This document shows, piece after piece, positions 7,352 through 16,086 of a stretch of 42,895 bases of DNA. The first letter of the stretch is position 1. Every line of letters begins with the position of its first letter. The DNA is from Acidobacteriota bacterium (GTDB taxonomy: Bacteria; Acidobacteriota; Vicinamibacteria; Vicinamibacterales; UBA8438): NCBI GenBank assembly GCA_026708265.1, contig JAPOVI010000440.1, positions 1 to 42,895 of the forward strand. The letters are read 5' to 3'. Both the position numbers and the translations under genes were made by a program. A model generated the notes under the pieces. That model ran no database searches and had not been told where the DNA came from. It was given only the letters and a program-made list of their open reading frames with translations.

Positions 7352-9787
7352 ATGTCACCGACGCTGACGAAGGCCGGCCTGGGCGCCATCGCGTGGCTGC
7401 TGGCGGGGGGAGCGGCTCTCCACGCGGCGCCACCCACCAGTGGCGGTACGCCGCCGGCCGCGGCGGCCGCGCAGTCCGCGACGATCGCCCCCGAAGCGCC
7501 GGACGCCGACACCTTCCGCGCCGTCATCGGCCGCTACTGCCTGACCTGCCACAACGATCGCACGCGCGTGGCGGACCTCACGCTCGAGTCCGTGGACCTC
7601 GACCACGTCGGCCCGGACGCGGCGACGTGGGAGAAGGTGCTCGTCAAGTTGCGGGCGCAGACGATGCCGCCGCCCCCGCGGCCGCGGCCGGACGGAGCGA
7701 CCTACGTGGCCTTCGCCACGTGGCTCGAGACGGCGATCGACCGCGCGGCGGAGGCCGCGCCCGATCCGGGCCGCCCGACCGTGCGCCGCCTCAACCGCAC
7801 GGAGTACGCCAACGCGGTCCGCGACCTGCTGGCCGTGGAGGTGGACGGCGACGCGCTCCTGCCCGCCGACGACATGGCCTTCGGCTTCGACAACAACGCC
7901 GACATGCAGCGGCTGTCGGCCGGCCTCCTCGAGCGCTACCTGTCGGCCGCGGCCCGCGTGTCCCGGCTGGCCATCGGCGACCCGGACGTCCGCCCCGGCA
8001 TCCGCAGCTACCGCGTCCCGCGCATGGACGCCCAGGCCGCGCGGGCCGGCGAGTCGCTCCCGTTCGGCTCGCGCGGCGGCACCGTGATCCGCCACCATTT
8101 CCCGGTCGACGGCGAGTACGTCGTCCGGATCCACTCGCAGAACTCCATCGGCGGCGGCGTGCGGCCTCCGTCGGAGCCGGAACGGCTCGACGTCCGTCTC
8201 GACGGCGTGCGGTTGCGCGGCTTCACGCTGGAGGCGCCGCCGCGTCCCGCGTCCGGCGAGCCCCGCCGTCGCGAGCCGCCCCCGATTCCCAGCGTCCGCT
8301 TCGCGGCCGCGGCGGGGCCGCACGAGCTCGCGGTGACGTTCGCCGAGCGCCTCGCGGCCCCCGAAGGCGTGGCTCCCGCCCGCCTGCCGGTGAGCAACGT
8401 GCTCTTCCGCGGGGAGCGCGGCGCGGAGACGCGCGTCGGCCGCATCGACATCGAGGGCCCGTTCGGGGCGGCGGGGCTGGGCGCGACGCCGAGCCGCAGG
8501 CGCATCCTGACGTGCCGGCCCGCGAGCCGCGAGGACGAAGAGCCGTGCGCCCGCGAGATTCTCGCGCCGCTCGCCCGCCGGGCCTACCGGCGGCCGGTAA
8601 CGGGCGGGGACCTCGACGAGCTGCTCGGCATCTTCCGTACCGGGCGGGACGAAGGCGAGAGCTTCGAGGTCGGCATCCGGTGGGCGCTGGAGCGCATGCT
8701 CATCGATCCCGACTTCCTGTACAGGATGGAGCCCGATCCGGTCGACATCGCGGCGGGCGCGGCGTACGCCCTCACCGAGCTTCAGGTCGCGTCCCGGCTG
8801 TCGTTCTTCCTCTGGAACTCGATCCCGGACGAGGAGCTGCTGTCGGCCGCCGAGGCGGGCCGCCTCGCCGATCCGGGCGAGCTGGAGCGGCAGGTACGGC
8901 GGATGCTGGCCGATCCGCGGGCCGCGACCCTGGCCGGCAACTTCGCGGGTCAGTGGCTGCACCTGCGGAACATGCGGGCACTGGCCCCCGACGTGAACGC
9001 GTTCCCCGAGTTCGACGACAACCTGCGCGCCGCGTTCACGCGCGAGACGGAGCTCTTCTTCGAGCACCAGGTTCGCAACGACCGGAGCGTGGTCGAGCTG
9101 CTGACGGCCGACTACTCGTTCCTCAACGAGCGGCTCGCGCGGCACTACGGCATCCCCGGCGTTCACGGCAGCCACTTCCGGCGGGTGAGGCTCCCCGGCG
9201 AGACGCGCCGCGGCCTCCTCGGGCAGGGCAGCATGCTGACCGTCACGTCCTACGCCACGCGGACCTCGCCGGTCCTGCGCGGGAAGTGGCTGCTCGAGAA
9301 CATCCTCGGAGCCCCGCCGCCGCCTCCGCCGCCCGACGTGCCGGAGCTCGAGGAGCGCGGCACCGGGGAGCGCCCTCGCTCGATGCGGGAGCGGATGGAG
9401 CAGCATCGCGCCAACCCCGTCTGCGCGGCGTGCCACGCGCGGATGGACCCGCTCGGCTTCGCGCTCGAGAACTTCGACGCGATCGGCAAGTGGCGCACGG
9501 CCGACGGCGGGAGCGCCATCGACGCCTCGGGCACGCTGCCCGACGGCGCCGCGTTCGACGGCCCGGCAGGGCTGCGGCGGATGCTGGTGGAGCGGAAGGC
9601 GGAGGTGGTCGAGGCGGTCGCCGCGAAGCTGATGACCTATGCGCTCGGCCGGGGCGTGGAGACCGCGGACATGCCCGCCATCCGGCGCATCGTGCGGGAG
9701 GCGGAGGCCGACGACCACCGCTGGTCGGCCATCGTGCTGGGGATCGTCCGGAGCACCCCGTTTCAGATGAGGAGGGCGGCGTCATGA
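7352..9787 (+). CDS. DUF1592 dihaem planctomycete-type cytochrome protein (copy A)
   Basis: This protein has 811 residues from ATG 7352. The same frame is open back to 6863 by GC bias only; the Met chosen sits just before a signal peptide (about 7-26). Order of domains: cytochrome-like region with CLTCH at 63-67, DUF1587 (RRLNRTEYANAVRDLL), a carbohydrate-binding-like beta region, DUF1595 (LARRAYRRPVT), DUF1592 (LASRLSFFLWNSIPDEELL), DUF1588 (GLLGQGSMLTVTSYATRTSPVLRG) with a second haem site CAACH at 691-695, and DUF1585 at the end. It is periplasmic and presumably a dihaem redox protein. Its TGA overlaps the start of the DUF1552 gene (ATGA), so the two are translationally coupled. The biochemical reaction is not known for the family. 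Confidence 0.92.
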   Translation: MSPTLTKAGLGAIAWLLAGGAALHAAPPTSGGTPPAAAAAQSATIAPEAPDADTFRAVIGRYCLTCHNDRTRVADLTLESVDLDHVGPDAATWEKVLVKLRAQTMPPPPRPRPDGATYVAFATWLETAIDRAAEAAPDPGRPTVRRLNRTEYANAVRDLLAVEVDGDALLPADDMAFGFDNNADMQRLSAGLLERYLSAAARVSRLAIGDPDVRPGIRSYRVPRMDAQAARAGESLPFGSRGGTVIRHHFPVDGEYVVRIHSQNSIGGGVRPPSEPERLDVRLDGVRLRGFTLEAPPRPASGEPRRREPPPIPSVRFAAAAGPHELAVTFAERLAAPEGVAPARLPVSNVLFRGERGAETRVGRIDIEGPFGAAGLGATPSRRRILTCRPASREDEEPCAREILAPLARRAYRRPVTGGDLDELLGIFRTGRDEGESFEVGIRWALERMLIDPDFLYRMEPDPVDIAAGAAYALTELQVASRLSFFLWNSIPDEELLSAAEAGRLADPGELERQVRRMLADPRAATLAGNFAGQWLHLRNMRALAPDVNAFPEFDDNLRAAFTRETELFFEHQVRNDRSVVELLTADYSFLNERLARHYGIPGVHGSHFRRVRLPGETRRGLLGQGSMLTVTSYATRTSPVLRGKWLLENILGAPPPPPPPDVPELEERGTGERPRSMRERMEQHRANPVCAACHARMDPLGFALENFDAIGKWRTADGGSAIDASGTLPDGAAFDGPAGLRRMLVERKAEVVEAVAAKLMTYALGRGVETADMPAIRRIVREAEADDHRWSAIVLGIVRSTPFQMRRAAS

Positions 9788-11142
9788 TGGTCACCGGCAA
9801 GGCGCTCCCGCGGCGGACCGTGCTGCGCGGCCTCGGAGCGGGGATCGCGCTTCCGTTGCTCGACTGCATGGTGCCCGCGTTCGCGGCCGTGCGGAACTCC
9901 GCGGCGCGGCCGCGGGCGCGCTTCGGCGTCGTGTACGTGCCGATGGGCGCCATCATGGACGAGTTCACGCCGGCCGCCGAGGGGGCCGGATTCGAGCTGC
10001 CGCCCATCCTCCAGCCGCTGGCCCCCGTGCACGACCGGCTGGTGGTCGTCTCCGGCCTCGACAACGAGCCGGCCGTCGCGCTGCCGGGGGAGCCGGCCGG
10101 GGGACACGGGCGCATCGGCGCGGCCTTCCTGACCGGCGTGCACGGGAAGCCGACGGAAGGGGCCGATTTCCAGGCCGGGGTCTCCGTCGACCAGCTCGCG
10201 GCGACCGAGCTGGGCCGCGAGACGGAGCTGCGATCGCTGGAGGTCGGCCTCGAGGCGACGGACCTGGCCGGCGCCTGCGACGTCGGCTACAGCTGCGCCT
10301 ACATCAACACGCTCTCCTGGCGGACGCCGACGACGCCGCTCCCCGTGGAGAACAACCCGCGCGCGGTCTTCGAGCGGCTGTTCGGCGACGCCGCCACGAC
10401 CGACCCCGCGGCCCGGGCGGCCCGACTGCGCAAGAACCGCAGCATCCTCGACTCGGTGTCCGACGTCGTCGCCGACCGGAGGGCCGTGCTCGGGGCGCGC
10501 GACCGGGTCAAGCTGACCGAGTACCTCGACGCCATCCGGGACGTCGAGCTGCGGATCCAGCGCGCCGAGGCGCAGGGCGACCGCGAGCTGCCGACGCTGG
10601 AGCGGCCCATGGGCGGCATCCCGGAGGCGTTCGACGACTACGCGCGGCTGATGTTCGACCTGATGGTGCTGGCGTTCCAGGCCGACCTGACGCGCGTCGG
10701 CACGTTCATGATCGGCAAGGAGATCAGCGGTCGAACCTACCCCGAGATCGGCGTCGCGGAGGGCCATCATCAGGTCACGCACTCGACCGCCGACCCCGAG
10801 CGCGTCGCCAAGCTGGTGCGGATCAACACGTACCACATGCAGCTCTTCGCGTACTACCTGGAGCGGCTGGCGGCCACGCCGGACGGCGACGGGTCGCTGC
10901 TCGACCAGACGATGATCTTCTACGGCAGCGGCATGAGCGAGAGCGATCAGCACGTGCCCTACGATCTGCCGGCCCTGGTCGTCGGCGGTGCGGCGGGTCG
11001 TCTCAAGGGGGGCCGCCACCTGCGCTACCCGGACGAGACGCCGCTGGCCAACCTCTACCTGACCATGCTGCACAAGCTGGGCGTGCCCGCCGAGCGGATC
11101 GGCAACAGCGACGGGCGCCTGAAGGAGCTGGTCGACCTGTAG
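9784..11142 (+). CDS. DUF1552 Tat-exported protein (copy A)
   Basis: This protein has 452 residues from ATG 9784, overlapping the DUF1592 stop by four bases. The N terminus has a twin-arginine signal (PRRTVLRGLGAG followed by a hydrophobic stretch and AFA), so it is probably exported folded. The body matches the DUF1552 family: FGVVYVPMGAIMDEFTP, SGLDNEP, the CDVGYSCAYINTLSW segment with two Cys, SILDSV, ARLMFDLMVLAFQADLTRVGTFM and the C-terminal GDGSLLDQTMIFYGSGMS. DUF1552 is nearly always next to DUF1592, which suggests the two act together in the periplasm. The fold has been compared with the DUF1501/alkaline-phosphatase-like proteins, but no activity has been shown to my knowledge. Confidence 0.92.
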   Translation: MMVTGKALPRRTVLRGLGAGIALPLLDCMVPAFAAVRNSAARPRARFGVVYVPMGAIMDEFTPAAEGAGFELPPILQPLAPVHDRLVVVSGLDNEPAVALPGEPAGGHGRIGAAFLTGVHGKPTEGADFQAGVSVDQLAATELGRETELRSLEVGLEATDLAGACDVGYSCAYINTLSWRTPTTPLPVENNPRAVFERLFGDAATTDPAARAARLRKNRSILDSVSDVVADRRAVLGARDRVKLTEYLDAIRDVELRIQRAEAQGDRELPTLERPMGGIPEAFDDYARLMFDLMVLAFQADLTRVGTFMIGKEISGRTYPEIGVAEGHHQVTHSTADPERVAKLVRINTYHMQLFAYYLERLAATPDGDGSLLDQTMIFYGSGMSESDQHVPYDLPALVVGGAAGRLKGGRHLRYPDETPLANLYLTMLHKLGVPAERIGNSDGRLKELVDL

Positions 11143-11196
11143 CGGGCCGGATTCCGGGCGCTCTGACGCTCCCGCTGGGCGTCCAAGGAGACGACG

Positions 11197-13347
11197 ATGA
11201 GCACGCGAAGGGCAGTGGCGGTTCTGGCGGCAGTCGTGATTGCCGGCCTCGCGGGTGGAGCGGTGTCGCCAGCGGTCGCGGCCGGGGAAGCGTCCATCGA
11301 CGGCGTCGTGCGGAGCGCGGCGGGGCCCGAGGCGGGCGTCTGGGTCATAGCCGAGACGGACGACCTCGAGACCGGCTTCCGCAAGATCGTCGTCACCGAC
11401 GACGAGGGGCGCTTCCTGATTCCGGAGCTCGCCACCGCGGCCTACGAGGTCTGGGTTCGAGGCTACGGCCTGACGGACTCCGAGCCGCGGGCGGCGCGGC
11501 CGGGCGACACGCTGGAGCTGAGCGTCAGCCTCGCGGCGACGCCGCGGGAGGCCGCGGCCGTCTACCCGGCCAACTACTGGTACTCGCTGATCGAGGTGCC
11601 GCCGGCCGCCGACTTCCCGGGCACCGGCGACAACGGCATCAACCCCGCGATGCGGACGCAGGAGCACTTCATCGACGGGTTGAAGGACGGCTGCCAGCTC
11701 TGCCACCAGCTCGGCAACGAGGCGACGCGCGAGATGCCGATGGTCGATCTCGACGAGTTCGACTCGACCGCCGATGCGTGGGCGTTCCGCCTCGGGACCG
11801 GCGCCACCGGATCGTCGATGATCCGCCAGCTCAACGAGATGGGACGGCAGCGGACGTTGGACGTCTACGCCGACTGGACGGACCGCATTCTGGCCGGCGA
11901 GGTGCCGGCGGCGCCGCCCCGCCCGTCGGGCGTCGAGCGCAACCTCGTCCTGACCATGTGGAAGTGGTCGTCCGCCCGCAAGCACGTCCACGACAACATC
12001 GCCACCGACAAGCGCAACCCGCGGCTCAACGCGAACGGCCCCGTGTACGGCGTCCTCGGCGACAACTTCGTCGCCGTCGATCCCGTCGCCCACCAGGCGC
12101 GGGAGTGGGTGCTCCCGATGCGCGACTCGAGGTCGGCGGGGGGCCGGACCCTGCCCTCGCTCTACTGGGACGAGGCGCCCGGCTACGGCGCGGCGAGCGG
12201 GCACAACCCGATGATGGACGCCGAGGGCCGCGTCTGGCTCACCTCCGCCATCCGCCCCTCCGGGAACCCGGAGTGGTGCCGGGACGGGTCGCACCCCTCG
12301 GCCGCCTACTTCCCGGTGGAGCGGAGCACGCGGCAGGTGTCCTACTACGACCCGGAGGCGGACGAGTTCGTCTTCATCGACAGTTGCTACACCACGCACC
12401 ACCTGCAGTTCGCGGAGGACGCCGACGACACGCTCTGGTTCAGCGGTGACATCGACGTCGTCGGCTGGCTGAACACGCGCCTCTACGACCGGACCGGCGA
12501 CGAGCAGGCGGCCCAGGGCTGGTGCCCGACCGTCATCGACACCAACGGCGACGGCGCCGTCACGAGGCCCTGGAACGAACCCGGCGAGGCGATCGACCCG
12601 GCGCGCGACACGCGCCTCGACGGGTTCGCCTACGGCATCATCCCCAATCCGGTGGACGGGTCGATCTGGATCACGCGGGGATCGATGTCGGGGCCGGCGA
12701 CGGAGTTCCCGGGCTCGATCCTGCGCCTCGATCCGGGCGCGAGCCCGCCCGAGACCTGCAGCGCCGAGGTCTACGAGCCGCCGTTCGAGAACCCCGCCGT
12801 CGGGCGCGAGGGCTGGGGCTACGGTCCGCGCGGGATCGACGTCGACCGGGACGGTGTGCTCTGGACGGCGCTCAGCGGCAGCGGCCACCTGGCCAGCTTC
12901 GACCGGCGGAAGTGCGCCGTGCTGAACGGACCGACCGCCACCGGGCAGCACTGCCCCGAGGGCTGGACGCTGCACTCGACGCCCGGACCGCGCATGCGCG
13001 GGGTGACCGGCTCGGCCAACGCCGACTTCCACTACTACAACTGGGTCGACCAGTTCGACACGCTCGGCCTCGGCCCGAACGTGCCGATGGCGAGCGGCAG
13101 CGGCTCGGACTCGCTGCTGGCCCTGCTCCCGGAGACGCGCGAGTGGGTCGTGATGCGCGTTCCGTATCCGCTGGGCTTCTACACGCGCGGCCTCAACGGG
13201 CGCATCGACGATCCCGAGGCCGGCTGGAAGGGCCGGGGCCTCTGGGGCAGCTACGACACGATGGCGAACTGGCACAGCGAGGGAGGCCGCGGGAAGACGA
13301 GCGAGATCGTCCGGTTCCAGATCCGCCCGCACCCGCTCGCGGAGTAG
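11197..13347 (+). CDS. Carboxypeptidase-regulatory domain / haem c / Vgb-like propeller protein
   Basis: This 716-residue protein starts at ATG 11197, with AAGGAGA upstream. A signal peptide (about 1-28) is followed by a carboxypeptidase regulatory-like beta-sandwich (about 32-105), then a cytochrome-like region with CQLCH at 166-170, then a streptogramin-lyase (Vgb)-like propeller with blades containing MDAEGRVWLTSA, DTLWFSG and DVDRDGVLWTALSGSGHLA. A calcium-loop-like DTNGDGAVT lies near residue 450. Proteins of this build are common in Acidobacteria and are secreted; the substrate is unknown. It sits 54 bases after DUF1552 and before the ankyrin gene, so it probably belongs to the same operon. 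Its last codons are tandemly duplicated just after the stop. Confidence 0.82.
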   Translation: MSTRRAVAVLAAVVIAGLAGGAVSPAVAAGEASIDGVVRSAAGPEAGVWVIAETDDLETGFRKIVVTDDEGRFLIPELATAAYEVWVRGYGLTDSEPRAARPGDTLELSVSLAATPREAAAVYPANYWYSLIEVPPAADFPGTGDNGINPAMRTQEHFIDGLKDGCQLCHQLGNEATREMPMVDLDEFDSTADAWAFRLGTGATGSSMIRQLNEMGRQRTLDVYADWTDRILAGEVPAAPPRPSGVERNLVLTMWKWSSARKHVHDNIATDKRNPRLNANGPVYGVLGDNFVAVDPVAHQAREWVLPMRDSRSAGGRTLPSLYWDEAPGYGAASGHNPMMDAEGRVWLTSAIRPSGNPEWCRDGSHPSAAYFPVERSTRQVSYYDPEADEFVFIDSCYTTHHLQFAEDADDTLWFSGDIDVVGWLNTRLYDRTGDEQAAQGWCPTVIDTNGDGAVTRPWNEPGEAIDPARDTRLDGFAYGIIPNPVDGSIWITRGSMSGPATEFPGSILRLDPGASPPETCSAEVYEPPFENPAVGREGWGYGPRGIDVDRDGVLWTALSGSGHLASFDRRKCAVLNGPTATGQHCPEGWTLHSTPGPRMRGVTGSANADFHYYNWVDQFDTLGLGPNVPMASGSGSDSLLALLPETREWVVMRVPYPLGFYTRGLNGRIDDPEAGWKGRGLWGSYDTMANWHSEGGRGKTSEIVRFQIRPHPLAE

Positions 13348-13433
13348 GCCCGGGGAGGCGCCGCCCCGGCCCCGCGTCCGCCCGCACCCGCTGGCGGAGC
13401 AGGCCCGGGGGGAGGAGGCGCGCGGTCCCCGCG
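13322..13433. repeat. Two-unit tandem repeat across the 3' end of the propeller gene
   Basis: A unit of about 55 bases (13322-13376) that includes the last codons and TAG of the propeller gene is repeated as 13377-13433 with a few changes and a two-base size difference. In the second unit the stop codon position reads CAG instead of TAG. The repeat fills most of the gap before the ankyrin gene. Confidence 0.85.
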
Positions 13434-13456
13434 TCCCCGTTCGGAGGAGAGTATCG

Positions 13457-15025
13457 ATGGCCATCGATGTCTGCCCGGCGGCTCGTCGCGGCGCGGTCTG
13501 CTGGAGCGTGGCGCTCTGCCTCGCCGGGGCCGCCGCGCTCGGCGCCGCCGGCCGCGACGACGCGAGCCTCGTCGATGCGGCCCGCGACCGCGACGGGAAT
13601 GCGGTGCGGGCGCTGCTCGACGCGGGGGCGGACGCGAACGCCCGGCAGCCGGACGGCGCGACCGCGCTCCATTGGGCGGCGCACTGGGACGATGCCGGGA
13701 TGGCGCGACTGCTCGTGCGCGCCGGCGCCGACGTCGACGCGGCCGGCGCCTACGGCGTGACGCCGCTGTCGCTGGCCGCGGCCAATGCCAGCGCCGTCCT
13801 GGTCGAGCTCCTGGTGGGGGCCGGCGCCGACCCGAACGCGGCCCGCGACAGCGGCGAGACGCCCCTCATGCGGGCCGCGAGCAACGGCAGCGTGGCCGCC
13901 GTGCGGGCGCTTCTCGCCGCCGGGGCGGACATCGACGCCGCCGATCCGACCGGCGCGCAGACGGCGTTGATGCTGGCCGCCTCGGGCCGCCACCCGGACG
14001 TCGTGGCAATGCTGCTCGCCCGCGGGGCCAACCTCGAGGCCCGCTCGCGGCTCGGCTTCACGCCGCTCCTGTTCGCTGCGCGGGAGGGGGACCTGGCGAG
14101 CGCCCGGCGCCTCGTGGCAGCGGGGGCGGACGTCGATGCCGCGATGCCCGACGGCACCAGCGCGCTCATCGTGGCCGCGGTACGCGGGCAGGTCGAGGTG
14201 GCGCGGTTTCTGCTCGAGGCGGGCGCCGACCCCAACGCCGGACCGATCGCGCCCGGCCGGCGGCCCGCCGCCGCGGAGGCAACGGCAAGCGCCGACCCCG
14301 ATGCCCGCCGGCCGGACTACACCGCGCTCCACTGGGCCTCGGGCGCCTGGCAGACCGAGCTCGCCGGACCGAACGGGATCGCGGTGGAGCGCGACCGCGA
14401 GTGGGAGGCGATCCGGGGCCTGCCGCCGGCCGGCAAGCCGGCCCTCGTCGATGCCCTGCTCGCCTTCGGAGCGGATCCGAACGCACGGATGCGGAGGACG
14501 CCTCCCCGATTCGGCTACAGCCAGATCTCCTACGAGCACAACAAGCAGGGCGTCAACGTGTTCGGCGGCGCCACGCCCCTCATGCTGGCCGCCATGGCCG
14601 GGGATGCCGAGGTCATGCGGCGCCTCGCCGCGGGCGGCGCCGATCCGGCCCTGGCGACCGACGACGGCACGACCCTGCTGATGGTGGCGGCGGGGCTGGG
14701 GCGCTACGAGGCCGAGAACCTGGTCACCGAGGCACGGACGCTCGAGGCCGTCCGGACGGCGCTGGCGTTCGGCGCGGACGTCAACGACGTCAACGACGTC
14801 GGCAACACCGCCCTGCACGCGGCCGCCCACGTCAAGTCCGAGGCGGTCGTGCAACTGCTCGCCGAGCGCGGGGCGGCCATCGACGTCGCGAACGCCCGCG
14901 GCGAGACGCCGGTCATGATCGCCGACCGCTTCCGCGCCGGCAGCGGCAACGTAACCGTGCGCACCCCCACCGGCGACCTCCTGCGTGCTCTCGGCGGGCA
15001 GAGCCAGCGCGCCCGCGATAGGTAA
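13457..15025 (+). CDS. Secreted ankyrin-repeat protein (copy A)
   Basis: This 522-residue protein starts at ATG 13457, with GGAGGAGAG upstream. A signal peptide (about 10-32, ending near GAAG) shows it is exported, unlike most ankyrin proteins. About ten ankyrin repeats follow (GATALHWAA, GVTPLSLAA, GETPLMRAA, GNTALHAAA and others). Two insertions break the array: one at about 345-372 with aromatic residues (FGYSQISYEHN) and one near 415-430 (YEAENLVTEARTLEAV). The ankyrin proteins at 25417 and 38796 have insertions at the same two places, so the three are one family. It is the last gene of the DUF1592-DUF1552-propeller set and probably scaffolds or binds a partner in the periplasm; the partner is unknown. 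Confidence 0.88.
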   Translation: MAIDVCPAARRGAVCWSVALCLAGAAALGAAGRDDASLVDAARDRDGNAVRALLDAGADANARQPDGATALHWAAHWDDAGMARLLVRAGADVDAAGAYGVTPLSLAAANASAVLVELLVGAGADPNAARDSGETPLMRAASNGSVAAVRALLAAGADIDAADPTGAQTALMLAASGRHPDVVAMLLARGANLEARSRLGFTPLLFAAREGDLASARRLVAAGADVDAAMPDGTSALIVAAVRGQVEVARFLLEAGADPNAGPIAPGRRPAAAEATASADPDARRPDYTALHWASGAWQTELAGPNGIAVERDREWEAIRGLPPAGKPALVDALLAFGADPNARMRRTPPRFGYSQISYEHNKQGVNVFGGATPLMLAAMAGDAEVMRRLAAGGADPALATDDGTTLLMVAAGLGRYEAENLVTEARTLEAVRTALAFGADVNDVNDVGNTALHAAAHVKSEAVVQLLAERGAAIDVANARGETPVMIADRFRAGSGNVTVRTPTGDLLRALGGQSQRARDR

Positions 15026-15132
15026 GGTAGAGTCGAAGGCGGTCGCGTTGGCTTGGCGAGCCTGGCGCATCGGCGAGCCGGTTGCGCCGCCCGTTGGTCA
15101 CGCCAGCCCGCAACGCTGCGCTCGTGGTCCGT

Positions 15133-15330
15133 TCACTGAAGCGCTCGAAGGACGATGCCTGCCAAGGTCGCCGTCACGGCCGCGATCGCCAGCCCTGTTC
15201 CGACCATCCACTCGATCAAGTCGACTTTCATCTCGGCGAGCTCTGCACGCAATTCATCGCGTGTCACGTAATGCGCCTCGGCGAGCTCTGCACGCAGCTC
15301 ATCACGTGTCACGTAGTGCGTCTCCGCCAT
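15133..15330 (-). CDS. Small coiled-coil, single-membrane-segment protein
   Basis: This 65-residue protein starts at ATG 15330, with GGGGGA seven or so bases upstream. Residues 5-34 are two near-identical 15-residue heptad-like units (HYVTRDELRAELAEA), followed by a short helix and a membrane segment (about 42-63, VGTGLAIAAVTATLAGIVL). It resembles small DUF1640/CCDC90-like bacterial proteins with a coiled coil before one C-terminal membrane helix. No function is known for such bacterial proteins. It lies antisense to and just behind the ankyrin gene. The good ribosome site and clear domain logic argue that it is real despite its size. Confidence 0.65.
   Translation of the reverse strand: MAETHYVTRDELRAELAEAHYVTRDELRAELAEMKVDLIEWMVGTGLAIAAVTATLAGIVLRALQ
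15229..15318 (-). repeat. 45-base in-frame tandem repeat (two units)
   Basis: Units 15229-15273 and 15274-15318 match at about 39 of 45 positions and encode the two copies of the 15-residue coiled-coil unit. Most differences are silent. Confidence 0.85.
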
Positions 15331-15548
15331 GGACGTCCCCCGTTCCGCCGGTTTGCCGACTCTCCATCCGCTGCCGATGGCCGACAGGGCAATCCATGTT
15401 GATTGAGAGCGCCGCTCCTCACGCTATCACACCGCCCGGCTGATAGCCCGCCGTCTGTCGGGCCCGCGCGCGCTCGGCCAGCCGGGTCTCCCCTTCGGTG
15501 ATCGCCGTCGAAGTCTTCCTCCCGCCTGTCATCCCATCGCCCACGACC

Positions 15549-15767
15549 TCATCGCCAGGCACGCGGCCGGGCGTCCGCCGCCACCGGCACCGCCCCCGGG
15601 CCATCAGGTGGGCATTGTCCGACGACTCCAGCCTGAACCGCCGCCACCGCTACATGCATCGCGTCGCTCTCCGCCTTCTCCGGCACCGCGCTGCCTCGAA
15701 CCAGCGCCTCCGACAACTCCACCGCCGCGTTCGTCACCGGCAGCAGCGCAACATCCGCCAGCGCCGT
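15549..15767 (-). pseudogene. PIN-domain (VapC-like) toxin C-terminal remnant
   Basis: Read on the minus strand from 15767, the frame gives LADVALLPVTNAAVELSEAL, then VRGSAVPEKAESDAMHVAVA. This resembles the second half of VapC-like PIN toxins, where an LPVT strand, an LAxxL helix and a VPxKAxxDAxHIAVA helix carry the late acidic residues. A TGA at 15768-15770 lies directly upstream, the N-terminal catalytic half is absent, and similarity is lost after AVAAV where WN-x-HIANA would follow. A shifted frame (15419-15604) resumes with NAHLMAR, compatible with the next segment, and then drifts. No antitoxin gene is seen. It is a broken remnant. Confidence 0.45.
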
Positions 15768-15775
15768 TCACGTGG

Positions 15776-15903
15776 GCATCGATCGATCGCCCGCCTCGTA
15801 GATTGAAAGAGCCGATGCAGAAGTCGGCCCGGTGGGCGACGCCCGTCGCCCCGGCCAGAGCCGGCCGGAGGCGTTGCTCGATGTTGTCGAAGATGCGGGG
15901 CAT
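15776..15903 (-). pseudogene. N-terminal stub of a PLD/helicase-type defence gene
   Basis: ATG at 15903 opens a frame beginning MPRIFDNIEQRLRPAL and continuing through HRADFCIGSFNLRGGRSID. This closely resembles the first 40 or so residues of large phospholipase-D-domain/SNF2 helicase proteins of restriction or defence type (MPRIFDN...RADFCVGYFNLRGW). Similarity stops near 15776, and the DNA then passes into the PIN remnant in another reading frame. Nothing of the PLD HKD motif or helicase remains. There is no clear ribosome site. Confidence 0.5.
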
Positions 15904-16000
15904 GCCGTCGGTCGCGAAAGCACCCGCGGGGCAATGCTCGGTCAAGGTCGGTTCGGCGAATCGGCACACACCTGCGATCCGCAGCCGCCCTCGATGACGG

Positions 16001-16030
16001 TTCGACGCTGGCTCGGCGATGCGCGATAAT
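16001..16030 (+). promoter_or_regulatory. Sigma-70-like promoter for the DUF2868-DUF3482 operon
   Basis: TTCGAC at 16001-16006 and GATAAT at 16025-16030 are 18 bases apart. The predicted transcript start is near 16037, which would exclude the GTG at 16033 as start codon and favour the GTG at 16087. Confidence 0.45.
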
Positions 16031-16086
16031 CGGTGCGTGGCCGCGCACCCGTCCCGGCCCACCTCCGCGACGCGGCGACCGACACC

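Larger units (their letters stand above)
15331..16032. other. Gene-poor stretch with gene remnants
   Basis: About 700 bases between the small coiled-coil gene and the DUF2868 gene hold no intact gene. The middle contains the PIN and helicase remnants listed separately. 15331-15418 and 15904-16000 show nothing recognisable apart from a promoter-like site at the right end (16001-16030). The open frames in the stretch are short and have mixed codon use. Confidence 0.6.

Noticed and set aside
7102..9783. Extension of the DUF1552 frame far upstream of its Tat signal
   Set aside because: The upstream part is a shadow of the DUF1592 gene. The ATG at 9784 with its twin-arginine signal is the natural start.
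9763..13464. Long minus-strand open frame (about 1230 codons) opposite DUF1552 and the propeller gene
   Set aside because: Same GC shadow effect; the opposite strand carries recognised domains, Tat and signal peptides and ribosome sites.
16033..16086. GTG at 16033 as the DUF2868 start
   Set aside because: It overlaps the predicted promoter and transcript start and has no ribosome site. It stays possible if the promoter is not real.
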